Assembly: GCA_024811115.1 (NCBI GenBank) | Contig: JAKOGH010000911.1 | Coordinates: 59,182 to 123,181, forward strand | Direction of reading: 5' to 3' | DNA: 64,000 nt | Source of the DNA: Terana coerulea | Lineage: Eukaryota > Basidiomycota > Agaricomycetes > Polyporales > Phanerochaetaceae | Shown: piece after piece, positions 1-11,373 of the stretch | Position numbering within the stretch: position 1 is the stretch's first letter | Layout: each line of letters starts with the position of its first letter | Notes under the pieces: model-generated | The model's input: the letters and a program-made list of their open reading frames with translations, nothing else | What the model was told of the DNA's origin: nothing | The model's database searches: none | Translations under genes and position numbers: made by a program

Positions 1-746
1 TCAATGTCGTGCACAAGGTCCTGGTCAAGATCGAAATCCATTTGGCTGTGGACTGCTAGCAGACGCCTGTTACCATCAGATTGATTCTTGTTCTAGTCAG
101 ATAAGAGGCGCGTTGTTACCAGGGATCAGTAGATTTTGTTATGAGTAACAAACGCCACAAGATCAGGCCGCTGTCATTTCGTAGACGCCCATTCGAGCCG
201 ATGAGCCTGGATAGCGTACACGCCTCTCGTTGCCGTTACACCTCCATACACCATCCTACTATCACCTTTCTGCTACAGCGCGATGTCCTGTACGTCGGCG
301 AGCTATACCTGTTTAAATTCCGCGTTTATTGCGCATCTATAAGGTCATGATGTGTTTGGTTCTCAACGGGCACCCAGCGGATACTATCCGCTGGTCTGAG
401 CAGTTATAACTGTTGTTCGCTGGGCCTTTTGCGCTGGTGGAGGCTGGCTTTTCATCGAGCACTCTCCTCCGCGCATTCACTCCCGACCACAATCCTCAAA
501 GTAGTACTTCGCGCTACCATCACAGTTCTCTAAATGAGCTTTGTGACCCCTCAGGTGCGTGTTGATATCATACAAAGTCAATCAGAGGACGGTGGCACTC
601 ATTTTGAGCTCTTTGATTGTTCAGCTCCCTATCTCAAGACCACAATCCCCTTTGGACTCTCCACATTCACATCGCCTGCGGCAGCATGACGCAGGGTCTT
701 CTCGACGGAGGAAGCAGGGTCAACGCGGTGCGCTCTCCGTACACTT
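1..746. other. No gene recognised
   Basis: No conserved coding exon was recognised. The longest open frames are under 70 codons and show no family motif. The stretch precedes the coiled-coil gene and may hold its promoter or the end of a gene beyond the window. Confidence 0.4.
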
Positions 747-2312
747 ATGAGCACCCCAGCGAGGACTAGTCACTCTGCTGAAAACCCTTCCCAAAGATAT
801 CTCCACGAATAAATACGCCGAGAGGGTAAGTTTTTCCATGCTGTGTCGAAGTAAACTGCTTAACCCCTTTCCCGCTACTTCTAGACTTCTATTAAGTCAC
901 TGACTCAAGATCGCTCAAGTCCTACTGTCTCAAATGAATCCAGAAAAGCAGATGATTCAGCACTGTTTCGGCCCAGAAAGCGTACTCGGCGGGGTATGTA
1001 TTCGCTCGCCGTCGTGACCGTGAAGTGCTGAACATTCTCCAGAGTCTGGTGAATATACCCATCGGTCGGCGACGAAGACGTCATCGTTAGCGCAAAAGGA
1101 TGGAATGCGAGAAACTCCGGTGACTCCGGCGAAGATGATCATGGGAATGCAAGCCTCTGGCACTGCGAAAACACCTACGCCGTCCTCGCCAGCTCGGACA
1201 AGCATTGCAGTCCAAACTGTCAAATTCCTTCCGACTGCACCGAGAAATCACGAGCTATTAGAGAGTACGTCTTTGTCCGTTATCAGTATGACCGTGCTCA
1301 CGAGCTTGTGAATAGGTCTTCGTAAAAGCTTAGATGAAGAAACCTCGGCGCGAGAAAGGCGGTCAAAGAAGCTGAAACAGAACATGTTGCATATATGGAA
1401 TTGCAGAAAGACGTTCTACGGCTGAAGAAAGACGTCCATGTTTTCCGCAACGACTTAGCTGACGAAAAGGTTGAACGTCAGAGAGCGGAGAAGGAGGCTG
1501 AAACAAACCGTGCTGCGCGTCTGCAGCTGGAGGAACAAGTCGCCGAACTCAGCAGGGACAAAGCACGGTTGGAGAAACGAGTCGTCGACGGGTATGCATG
1601 GATCACGAACGCTACCAAGTACTACGAGGACCTCAAGGCCCGGACGGATGGTACGATCGCTCAAGCCAGCGAGGCGCGCACACTCGCCGAACGTATGTTG
1701 GAAGAGGAGCGTGCCGAAGTCGCTCGGCTCAAGGCTGCGATCGACGAGGAGAAAGCAGAACGGGATCGTCTGGTGCAGGCGTTGGAAATCGAGACTCTCA
1801 GTCGCTCGAGGATAGAGAACCTACTCGTGGCGGAGGCAACTGCACGTAACGGTGCCGAGACATCCCTCGCCGCAGAGCGCATGACCCGTAGCAGCTTGGA
1901 AAGCAAGGTCGACGAGGAGAGAAGGGAGCGCGAGCGTCTTGTGCAAGCACTAGAAATCGAGGCACTTGGTCGCTCAACAGCGGAGAAATCGCTCGCGACG
2001 GAAACAAGTGCGCGTAACGATGTCGAGACTTCCCTCTCCTCTGAGAGCAAGCTCCGCGTTGGCTTGGAATACAAGGTCGATGAGCTCAGAAACTCTTTGG
2101 ACGCCGAGCACGTCCACGCGATGGGCCTCGAGAGTATGCTGGAAGCCGAGCAGAGTCGCGCCGAGCAACTCGCTACCCTCGTCAAGCAGTTCAACCGGGA
2201 ACGAGACGTCCCTCTCACTGCTCCGGCCGTTCTAGACGCATTCAACCTCATTGCGAACATCACGGACAACGCATTCGTCCACTCCCACACCCGCACTCCC
2301 ACAACTCCTTAA
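747..2312 (+). CDS. Coiled-coil protein with internal repeat (5' exons tentative)
   Basis: I do not recognise a named family. The last exon (from about 1395) encodes a long charged helix rich in Glu, Arg, Lys, Ala and Leu with heptad-like spacing, as in coiled-coil scaffold proteins. A unit of about 57 residues occurs twice: its conserved cores RLVQALEIE lie near nt 1768 and nt 1939. The C-terminus leaves the coil and ends in a short Thr/Pro-rich tail. Upstream, Ser/Thr/Pro-rich exons can be joined at about 897-1000 and 1043-1265 by canonical GT-AG introns, beginning perhaps at the ATG at 747. The frame of the 1316-1394 part joins the long exon only if the A-run at 1355-1357 is one base longer. 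The first exon is the least certain part. The coiled coil is seen directly; any function is unknown. Confidence 0.55.
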
Positions 2313-2592
2313 TCTCGTCCCTTTCATGTGATCACTCCTATTCCCGCATTGGATTTTCCCTACGTTATGCATTCCTAAATAAGTGAGCCCTCTTCCGTAG
2401 ACTACGCCCTCCTTCTAGACCTATCGTAATTCACTGGATCTATCTGTGTATACTTTTTAGCGTTCGTTGGAATATCTCATCAGCTAGATATCCAGGTGCG
2501 ATGTTGTGTCCATGGACATTCAATGATTTGTACATCTTTCGTAAGCTCATTACCCTCCATCAGAAACTTGATTCGCGCTAGTACAGGACCTC

Positions 2593-4026
2593 ATGAGTAT
2601 GCCAGACAGCGATGACCAGTGCGATGACCTGTCAAATGCTGTGCATCGTGCTCGCGGACCGCTGCTCAACTGCCTCTCTTTCTTCAACCACAAGACCGTC
2701 CGCAACCTGTGCGGGGAGAGGTGAGTTCATTTCACCCTTGTATGATCTGAGCTAAATACTTGGCACCATAGGCCGGGTACACCGCGACATTCTCACCTGG
2801 GTCACTCACGTCGGGCCTATTAATCCGTCGATCACACTTTGCGAGTGGGTTTTGGTACTCTCGCCAAGTACAACCACGTTACCTCTGACTCTAGACATTC
2901 ACTAGATATGTCCCAGCCCTCTGACCGTCAACTTCCTCGCTCGATTATTGTCGACGGCGAGGAATGGCACGTCGGGACCGAATACCTCATTGGCACAAAA
3001 GTCTACGGCCACTTACGACTTACGCGACAAAACCGTCGTAAACGAAACGCTAATCAGAATAATTTTGGGACCTGCGGACGACGTTGTACTACCACAAGAA
3101 GTCTCGGGAGTATCGCGTGAACGGGAAGACCGTGATGTACGAGGCCGTTATAGCTTGTCGCCGGCAACTCTGCCAGGGTGACGACAAGCACCTTGTTCAA
3201 GTGCTCTTGCTCGGTATACAATGCATAGGGTAAGCCTCTTTCCTCAGCTTACACTAGCGTACAAGACTTGACGGTCGATAGGCTTTACATCGCGGAATGG
3301 CACGATCAGGCGCCCCAACGAGACGGATCCGGGAACGCTATCCTGCTGGAAATCATCGACCCGATATTGGCATCTCTTCTGATCCCACTTGCTGCTGCCG
3401 CGTTCCCCATCGTATGCACAGGAAAGGCACCGACGCAGTCTGAACCACCCGATTTTGACGACTATGAAAGCTCACTGACAGAATGCTGCTACCATCTTAA
3501 TGCATTACTCGCTATTCTTAGCAGCGTATCCGCGAGACCAAACCGAAATGGCTCTTTGCATGCATCCACACCCGACCGCTTGCCGCCGCACATCGTGCCA
3601 GCTCTCCGAAAGGTGTGGTTTCCTGCGCTCAAAACCCCGCGCAGGCTCTCCCCCGACTTGTACGAGCGCCGGACATACCTCCTGGGCATCTGGGAAAACC
3701 TTTGACCTGGGCTCAGGCTCAACGAGGCTGCACTGGAGCGCGAGAGTGCCCGCGCACCTCCGCAAGACGCGTCCTGGGCGAAGGAGCTGGAATGTCGGTG
3801 GAAAGAGTGCATCTGTTCTGGGAAGAAGCCCGACCGCTTCACGCATTCAATACGTGCGTGCACAGGCTGCGGTCGCGTTTTCTACTGCGGTAGAAAATGT
3901 CAGACGTTGTGAGTGATTCTCGCATACAATTTAAAGCCCAGTATGCGCTTGTACTGACACTTCTTTTTCAGGGACTGGCAGCAAGGCGGGCACCGGGAAC
4001 AGTGCAGAGCACTTGCGTCTCAGTGA
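2593..4026 (+). CDS. MYND-type zinc-finger protein, interrupted
   Basis: The C-terminus carries a MYND zinc finger split by an intron. The pattern is CTGCGRVFYCGRKCQ, then WQQGGHREQC, so the expected Cys/His ligands are present; the coding end is the TGA at 4024-4026. MYND fingers bind proline-rich partners and are abundant in agaricomycete proteins of unknown role. The N-terminal part reads as an alpha-helical domain typical of such fungal proteins, without other recognisable motifs. Two breaks are visible. The frame shifts at the T-run 3063-3066 and is restored by one more T. An in-frame TGA at 3703-3705 interrupts an otherwise continuous reading frame. The first exon (ATG 2593) also joins the next one out of phase. 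The gene is either a decaying paralogue or affected by sequence errors. The neighbour downstream is convergent. Confidence 0.65.
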
Positions 4027-4516
4027 ACTGTCTCATATGCTTGTACTATGTAGCTTATTATCTCGAAAGGGTTTGTAGACGGGCTACCCGTGCAATACGG
4101 ATAGGCCTATGGTTATACTTGAGCATTTCTTGGGTTGTCTCCAGGGATCCCTGCCAGGCGTGCTAGTAACGCGTACAATCCCACGTTCTAGTCACCGGAA
4201 CCGCGGCACGCAAGGCGTTCTGGATCTGAGTGCACCGAAATATTTCGCCGTTTGTCTGTTGTACAAGAGTTCTCCCATGACACAAATAGAAGAGATGATG
4301 CACACCGCAGGGAGTGGGAACAAACTACGTTAAGGGGGAAACGTCCAATAATTTCGGCGAACACAGACTCCAAACACAAAGATACGTATTCCGTGAAGAA
4401 GATTATAGTAGTATGCGCATAGATACAGAGCGGCGAAATGAGGCGGCCTTTGACGTCCAGACTGGGGACGAAAGAGGGGGTTATCGGGGCGAGGGCGGGA
4501 GGGGAATACGAGCTTT

Positions 4517-5240
4517 TCAGTGGTGTGTTGCCTTCACAATCGAGACGACGATGATAACGATGATAATGACGATGGCAAGGCCGATGATGATTCTCATCTA
4601 GAACAAGGATATCACTGTCAGACCTTGTACACGACAGGGGTGGTATGTGCGTACTTTCATGTCTTTCCACCTAGCAGCATGAATTCCTCAGCAAAGCGTA
4701 AACTTATGACCGTGCACTCATTACTCACCACATATTCTACAAGCAAAGCCAAGTTAGGCTCGTGAAACACCATGATTGATCCGGAGACACATACCTTGCG
4801 CACTCGGTTGGCTCCACGGCGGAAACCCTGCGCAGACACAGCCAAGTTATCTGCAAGCGGTTGTCAGTAAGGTAGCAAAGAGCCGTATGTGCCACCCGTG
4901 GCTCTGCGAAGGACGCAGCAGAGGGCTACGGCAACGGAGTCAAATGAGATAGCAACGGCATAGCTCACCGGTCTTATCTTGCAACTGGTCAAGTCGCTCT
5001 CCTCGTTCTGCCACCTTCGTGATGTTCTCTCTCATAATACCAACTGTGTCGTCGATCTGCGCTTGAATGGCGGCAGTCTTGGAGTTGCCTGCCGCAGGCC
5101 CCCGCGGCGCCGGGCGTTGTGCCAGAGCGGGGGAGATATGGATCATATGGTTCAGACCTATTCGTTCAAAGCGCAACACGCATGCCATAATCTCTTAGTA
5201 TCCTGCAGTTATGTGAGAGCAGGAGGAGATGTACGAACAT
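4517..5240 (-). CDS. SNC1: Synaptobrevin/VAMP-family v-SNARE (Snc-like)
   Basis: This is an R-SNARE that mediates fusion of secretory and endocytic vesicles with the plasma membrane. The reading shows the signature block [24 protein letters not shown], then [18 protein letters not shown], a WWKDMK juxtamembrane motif and a C-terminal Ile/Val membrane anchor ending KATHH. Reading the minus strand, exons join by introns at 4737-4794, 4671-4728 and 4598-4654; between the first two lies an 8-nt microexon (4729-4736) that restores the NMWWKDMK motif. The start codon appears split: AT at 5239-5240 joins G TCT after an 81-nt intron, giving the N-terminus MSEPYDPY, like the TPFDPY of yeast Snc1. The frame between this N-terminus and the SNARE core breaks at the G/C-run 5099-5103; two more bases there would restore it. 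An unspliced alternative start lies at 5188. Confidence 0.85.
4729..4736 (-). other. 8-nt microexon of the synaptobrevin gene
   Basis: The octamer AATATGTG is preceded by TTGTAG and followed by GTGAGT. Joined to the next exon it encodes N-M-W-W-K-D-M-K, exactly the juxtamembrane sequence expected in R-SNAREs. Without it the frame cannot be closed. Confidence 0.75.
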
Positions 5241-5780
5241 GGCTGGGGCGTGTGATTCTGGTTGGGATTGCGTGCAGTGTATCAGCGGCTGTTGTGCTGC
5301 GAGGGCTGGGGAACGCGGGCCCGTGCGTGCTCACCGTAACGGAGTTATATAGCGGTCGTTGAGTGCGAAGCCTGCGCAGGAAGTATAGAGACGGTCGTGG
5401 AGGAGTGAGGCAAGTTGTGAGGGCAAGGCCGGCGCAGCGTCGCGGCATCACGATGACACCACGACCAAACACCGCCAACTTGAACCTGTCCCCGCCCAGC
5501 CCCTCACAGCCCCCGGCCTCCTCGTCCTCAAACTCTGGGTCGCGCTTCAGCTTCCGGGACGACGACTCATGCTCATGACACTCTGCGCAGCACACAACGC
5601 GGCCCGCTGGCAACGACGCAGCCCGCATAAATCCTGGCTTACACTCCGTTTTGACTCCATTGTTGATACGGCAGGCGTCTTCGTCGTACCTCTCGTATGG
5701 TTGCTACTCCAGGCTTGATGTGCGACGAAGAGATCTGATAGACAGAGCCTGGAGATACCGGAAACTTGTTGCGAACTGTC

Positions 5781-7148
5781 ATGCCTTGGGACGAAGTTGA
5801 ACTCAACGATGGTGGGTATATGCGTTTTGAATAACGGTTACTAGCCCTGACAATCAGGTTGCAGGAAATCGTATGCCGTCCATAGCTTTTGGGACTTGGA
5901 AAGCAGGGAACGGCCAAGAAGGCATCGACCATGTTAACCAAGCCCTCTCCGTTGGCTTCTACCACATAGGTTTGCTAAATGCTTTGTAGGCACCTGCAAC
6001 ACCTGACCGGCTCCGGTAGACACCGCGCAAAGCTATCGCAACGAGACAGAGGCAGGTGTCGCCTTGCGAGAGAGTGGACTTGCAAGGAACGAGGTGTTTA
6101 TCACGACGAAATTCTCTGGGCGGGATGGTCTCGACATTCCTGGTGCCATACGACAGAGTCTGCAGAACGTGAGTAGCTTTATCTTCGTTGTTTCAAAGCA
6201 TGACGCTGAAGTTATCCGTTACTGTAGCTTGGCGTTACATATGTTGACTTGTACCTCGATTCACGATCCCTATCAAGCAAACCCAGATATCCCTACCGCT
6301 TGGAAAGAAATGGAGAAGATCAAAGAGCAGGGTCTTGCTAGGTAACGCAAACATACGTATGTGGTCCCGTAAACCTGACCACCGACACCCAACCCAGGAG
6401 CATTGGTGTTAGCAACTTCGAAATAGCCCATTTGCGAGTACTGTTAAACTCTGCCAAAATCAAACCCGCCGTGAACCAGGTACGTTTTGTATCAGAAGCC
6501 CTTTTGTGCCCAGGTACTTACTTTGCTGATTGACAGATTATGTTCCATGTGTATAATTACGCCGGGCAAGTTGCAATCATGAATTATGGTGTCAAATATG
6601 GCATTGTCACTGAGGGCTATAGCACTTTAATGTAAGATATCCAAAAAAACATCGTACTGATACGCGTACTCACGGACCCTTCTGCAGACCGCTTGGGATA
6701 GCAGCTGGCGGCCCTCTTGATCGTCCGCTCAAGCGCATCGCGCGTAGGTTGAGCGTACCAGAGGAGCAGGTTCTCTTGGCCTGGGCTAAGGCGAAGGGCA
6801 CTGTCGTCGTGACGTACGTCCACTACACATCGTGCTGTTGCGAACACAGTCTCACTCCCGCTTAGTAATAGCTCAAAGAGAGAACGTCTTGAGGGATATA
6901 TTGAGGCAGGCAATCTAGGTACGTGGCTTATTATATTCTCGTTTTCGCTGACGCATTCTCTTTCCATAGAGTTAAGCAATCAGGATATTGCAGATATCGA
7001 CGCCGCGGGGCTGCTGTATGTTCCTCGTTCGCTGCTATCCTGGAGGCGGGTGGCTTCTGCCGGTCTGGCGGCGCTCGCCATCTTCAGTCTGTACCACCTC
7101 ACAGGTCTTTCATTCACACTCTATTGGAATGCTTATTTTCCATGGTAA
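5781..7148 (+). CDS. Aldo-keto reductase with C-terminal hydrophobic tail (copy 1)
   Basis: This is an NAD(P)H-dependent aldo-keto reductase that would reduce carbonyls to alcohols; the substrate is unknown. Spliced exons give MPWDEVELNDG, IAFGTWKAGNG, the active-site block DTAQSY, TTKFSGRDG with the catalytic Lys, then LGVTYVDLYL, and later SNFEIAHL and EEQVLLAWAKAKG. The tetrad Asp, Tyr, Lys is visible; the His lies in the IHDP motif. After the barrel comes a tail of about 20 hydrophobic residues (ASAGLAALAIFSLYHLTG) that could anchor it in a membrane. The start was chosen because MPWDEVELNDG aligns with the tandem copy. One extra base near 6253, between the codons for DLYL and IHDP, breaks the frame. 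This copy may be a pseudogene or carry a sequence error. It is a tandem duplicate of the next gene. Confidence 0.8.
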
Positions 7149-7527
7149 ATATAGATACGACTGTTGAATACAATGCGTGCTTTCTCGAGCTTTGGTTCAA
7201 TGTTGCGCCTTCCTGCAGGGGCCGTTCGCAAGACAGATCGCGGCACATGCGCCATCCAATGGTGTGCGAGCGTTCTCACCGGCAGGCCACGGCCGCGTGG
7301 CGCCTCCTTCCGTCATACGCATCCGTCCTCCGATCCCGACCACGCCCTGTGATGCTCCCCCTGGGAGACTTGTGCGAATGATATGGTAATCCGTTGTTGT
7401 GCTCGTGGTCGCACGCGATGTACCCCCTAGCGCATGATGCAGACCCTGGAGCATGCTGGTGACGACAGCCCTGAGGTCCCTCTTCTTCCTGACCACCACC
7501 ATCCACCTCGTACCACCAGCTGCAGCC

Positions 7528-8850
7528 ATGACTTGGGAAGAGATCAAGCTGAACGACGGTATGTGCTGGCCAGTATCCGTGCGAATGAGAATGTGACTGA
7601 GCACGACGACGACTGCGCAGGAACCACCATTCCGTCCGTCGCGTTTGGTACTTGGACGCTTGGAAATGGTCAGAAGACTATTGACAACGTCGACCAAGCT
7701 ATCGAGTCTGGGTTCGGGCACATCGGTGCGTCGCCTCCATTGTACTTCACAAACCGTCACGCTGACCTGCGAGCGACTACAATGAACAGACACTGCCCAA
7801 TCCTATGGCAATGAAGAGGAGACTGGTCAGGCTCTGGCTGCCACAGGTCTGCCCCGCGACGAGTTCTACCTGACGACCAAATTCTCTGGCCGGGACGGAC
7901 TGGACATCCCCACGTCCATCCGCAACAGCACCAAATGGGTATGAATCCTGCACGCTGCTCTCTACCAGCGTTGGCTGATGATCAGCATGCAGCTTGGCGT
8001 CGACTCGGTGGATCTGTATCTCATCCATAGCCCTCGACTTGCTGTACCAGACATTCCTACCGCCTGGGCACAGATGGAGCAAGTGAAGTCTGAGGGGCTC
8101 ACCAAGTACGACAGCTCCTATCTCTATCTATTGGAGGAGTCTCACTTTCGATTTCGTACATAGGAGCATTGGCGTCAGCAACTTCGAAATCCCGCACTTG
8201 ACCATTCTCCTTGCCGCCGCGAAGGTCAAGCCCGTCGCCAACCAAATTCTCCTGCACCCCTACGTGTGGGCCCGCCAGGCGCCCGCTCGTCAAGTTCTGC
8301 CAGGCGAACGGCATCGTCGTCGAGGCGTACAGCGTTCTCACGTACGTGCTTGCTTCTCGAATTCGACTCGTACGGGAAAACTCAGCGCTTGGATGTGCAG
8401 GCCCCTCACTCGCCAGCCCGGTGGTCCGCTTGACGCGCCTCTGAAGCAAATCGCACAGAAGCACGAGGTCGAGCCGGAGCAGGTGCTCCTGGCTTGGGCG
8501 AAGACTAAGGGAGTCGTGGTCGTCACGTATGCATCTTCCAAGCCCCTAGGGTGACGGTTTCATACCTAATGTCATTTTGCAGCTCGACCACGAAGAAGGA
8601 CCGTCTCCAGAGGTACCTCGACGCCGGCAACCTCAGTGAGTGCATTTCGTGATCTCTCTCGGACTGCATGTGTGCTGACGTGACTGCTCTAGAACTCTCC
8701 ACCGAGGATGTCGACGCTATCGATAGTGCCGGTGCTCTTGGTGCGAGACGCCAGACGGTACGCACTTTCGTCAAGAGGGCAGTGGGTGTAACTTTGGTCG
8801 GCGCCGCCTTCCTCGGCATTTCCAGTTACCTGGGCATTGACATCTTGTAA
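7528..8850 (+). CDS. Aldo-keto reductase with C-terminal hydrophobic tail (copy 2)
   Basis: This is a tandem paralogue of the preceding reductase, same strand, about 380 bp away. Exons encode MTWEEIKLNDG, TIPSVAFGTWTLGNG, an active-site block ending in GNEEETG, TTKFSGRDGLDIP with the catalytic Lys, VDLYLIHSPR with the catalytic His, IGVSNFEIPHL, VLLAWAKTKGVVV and STTKKDRLQ. The C-terminus RAVGVTLVGAAFLGISSYLG is a predicted membrane segment, so both copies appear tail-anchored, which is unusual for soluble aldo-keto reductases. One base too many near 8282-8286 (after VWARQAP) shifts the frame; the following exon then reads LVKFCQANGIVVEAYS. The ATG was chosen by matching copy 1. Role is probably redox or detoxification metabolism; the substrate cannot be told. 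Confidence 0.82.
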
Positions 8851-9087
8851 ACTTGGTACCACTGCCCTGTATCGCTCATGTGTGTCTCAAACGAGTGTCC
8901 TACTAGTTGCCAAGATACAGATCGAATGTACCTCATGTGATATATATTACATGGTAGTGTGTCAGACAAGAACAGGAGTGATATGGTAGGAGAAATTAGG
9001 CTGGAGGCGGACGTGAAGACGAAGATATATGAAAGACCCCTCAAGATAGAACGAATATCGAAACCGTACCAAGTAGGCTTGGTATGT

Positions 9088-11164
9088 CTATGCGCTCATA
9101 ATCCTCTCAATTTCGAGCTGCACGCGCATTCGGGCAGCTGTGCCTTCTGGTGTTGGCCCACCGATTAACTTGCCAGACTGTCCAAACAGCCCGACGGTGG
9201 CACCCTCGTACAAAACCTCGAGGAGCTTCACCCACTGCGCACCCCAAATTGCCTTTGCGTTCACGCCGTAGACGTCCAGGCCCACTACAAACCAACACCA
9301 CTCAGCACAGTGCTCGGTCTCTAAGGGATGATACTCACCATAGATGACCTGCGCCGCGACAGGCGACTCGAGGAGCTGCGGCTCGGCCAGCATCCGCGCG
9401 AAATACGTCCAGTAGCGCGTCGAGCGGAACTTGGGGTCGAGCGGCTCGCGCACGGGCGCGGCAAGCACATGGAAGTACACGCGCATCATGCCCGTCACGC
9501 GCGTGAGGTACTCAGAGAGCGGCTCGTCCGCGGCGCGGTAGCCCAACGCCTTCGCGCGCGCGGCGGCGTCGGGGAACGGTGTGCCGTCGACGTCCACCGC
9601 GGGCACGACGCACGGGATGGGCCAGCCGCCCGCGCGCTGCACGAGCTTCGCCCAGAAGATGTCCGGGAAGCGGTCGAGGCTGCCGAGCAGGTTCGCGGTC
9701 ACCTGCGCGAGCGGGATCGCGCTGCGCTTCTCAGCGGTGACCTCGGTTTCGGCTTGCAGGAGGATGGCCTTGGCGAGGGAGGAGAGGAGGGCGAAGTAAA
9801 CGGGTTTGAGGTGGGGTTGTTTGGGCGTTATGATTTCGGTTATTTGTTGTGTCTATAGACTGTATGAGTTAGACAGCAGAGGGATTTTCTGCTTGTACAT
9901 ACAATCTTGGCGATAGACTCCGCGTCATTTGTGAGCTGACCTATCTTAGGAGTGATGGCTCTTCGACCTGCGCTCCAAATTGCCTTCATTGCCTTGTCTC
10001 CTTTTGTAGTCTTCATCGGCTTCGATTTCAGTCTCTGCAAGTGTATCTATCAGATGACAGCCCCGGTACACCAAGGCAGCTACTTGCCTTGAGATAGTCC
10101 CGTCCATATCTCCAGTCCTCGGCCGCGCTCGTTACTCCAAGTGCCTTTCGCTCTGCTTCGTTAGATTGGTCCTGTTCAGTTTTCTTCTTCGCCTCCTCCT
10201 CTGCCTGCTTCTTCGCTTCTTCCGCCTGCGCGGCCTGTTTCTGCTTCTCCTCCTCTTCCTTCCGTTTCCTCAGCTCCTCCTGAAGCTGCCTCTCCTTCTC
10301 CTGCTTTGCCTTCTCTTCCGCCTGTCTTTTCCTTTCCTCCTCCTCCTTCCTCTTCCTCTCCTCTTCCTGCTTCTTGAGCCACTCAGCCTTTAACCCGGCA
10401 TTGATCTTCGCGACCTCCAGGTTCACGGCCCTGTCCACCTCGTCCTTCAACTGCTTGTCCCTCTCTTTCCACATTCCTCTTAGCCGTTCCTCATCCTTCT
10501 CTAATGCAAGCTGAAACCGCGATAGCTCCCGGGCGACCTCGTTCTTCTGCCGTTGATGTATCGCCATCTGGTTTCTCGTGGTAGTCGTGCGCGTGATGGT
10601 CAGGGTCTCCCTCTGCTTCGCCTTCGACTCGGCTTGTTCATGACGCGCAGAATGCTAGCTAGGAATTATACAGCCGTCGTACAGTATATTGAGAGTCACT
10701 CACGAAGGCGTCTTTACGCGTCTGGTGCTCCCACTCCTCGTACGCGTCCTGGTGTGTAACCCGAAGCCGAATGGACGCAATCATCGCCGCTATTTGACTT
10801 TCATCCGTCGTGGCACGCCCTCGCCTGCGTATCCGCCTGCAGCACTACAGTTCAGCATTCCGGACTTGTACGTAATAGGAGGGACACGCAACAGCTGTGG
10901 TTTCAGCTCCTCCAACTCGGCTTTGTGGCTAGACGAGGCCCCGGACGAGGACGAGCTGACAGAGGATTCCGTTTCCGACGACTCGGATTCATCCTCTGAC
11001 GAGTCTGCAGGTACCCTGAACGTCGACCGCTTCACCACTTGCGGAGACTGCGTCGACCGTCTCTGCCTAGGCCAACACACGTGAGCCGCATTCTACCACT
11101 CGTGTCACGCCACATACCGTCTGGCTGGTCCTGGCGAGGGCGAGCGAGGCGCACTGAACCGCAT
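9088..11164 (-). CDS. GLE1: Nuclear pore mRNA-export factor Gle1
   Basis: Gle1 binds inositol hexakisphosphate and activates the DEAD-box ATPase Dbp5 at the cytoplasmic face of the nuclear pore. The deduced protein starts MRFSAPRSPSPGPARR and continues with an acidic Ser-rich segment, then a long Glu/Lys/Arg coiled coil (roughly nt 10160-10540), then the helical Gle1 domain: KIGQLTNDAESIAK, a block with YFALLSSLAKAIL, and a C-terminus with SLDRFPDIFWAKLVQRAGGWPIP, WTYFARML, GLDVYGVNAKAIWG and ERIMSA. The order of coiled coil then Gle1 domain matches the family. Introns are short. The one after DYLK (10035-10087) starts with GCAAGT, a GC-AG intron. A weak GT donor (59-nt intron) or a one-base slip is needed near 10800 to keep the frame between the acidic region and the ASIRLRVTHQDAYEEW exon. 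Confidence 0.88.
10035..10087 (-). other. GC-AG intron in Gle1
   Basis: Reading the minus strand, exon end CTCAAG is followed by GCAAGT, which matches the consensus of U2-type GC introns. The 53-nt intron ends TTGCAG and joins YLK to RLKSKPMK in frame. No GT donor nearby gives an open frame. Confidence 0.75.
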
Positions 11165-11373
11165 GAGAAGTAACAAGTAAGAAAGCAAGAAGTGATATCG
11201 GCGGAAGAGTACGAGGTTGAGCTCAACTCCTCAGTGGCCTCCGGCAGCTTGGCGGGCATGGAGGGCTCGTGGCGTTAGACGCCTATGACCAGGGATGATT
11301 TAGACGCTGTGTGGTGAAGTCGGACGGCCATGATCCTGAAGCGGAACGTTGCTCTACGCATCCCAAGAACCAC

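Noticed and set aside
5209..5628. 139-codon minus-strand open frame upstream of the synaptobrevin gene
   Set aside because: It has no motif and overlaps the proposed first exon and leader of the SNARE gene in another frame.
10166..10393. Leu/Phe-rich plus-strand frame that looks like membrane helices
   Set aside because: It is the complement of the Glu/Lys-rich coiled coil of Gle1; antisense of such sequence always reads Leu/Phe-rich.
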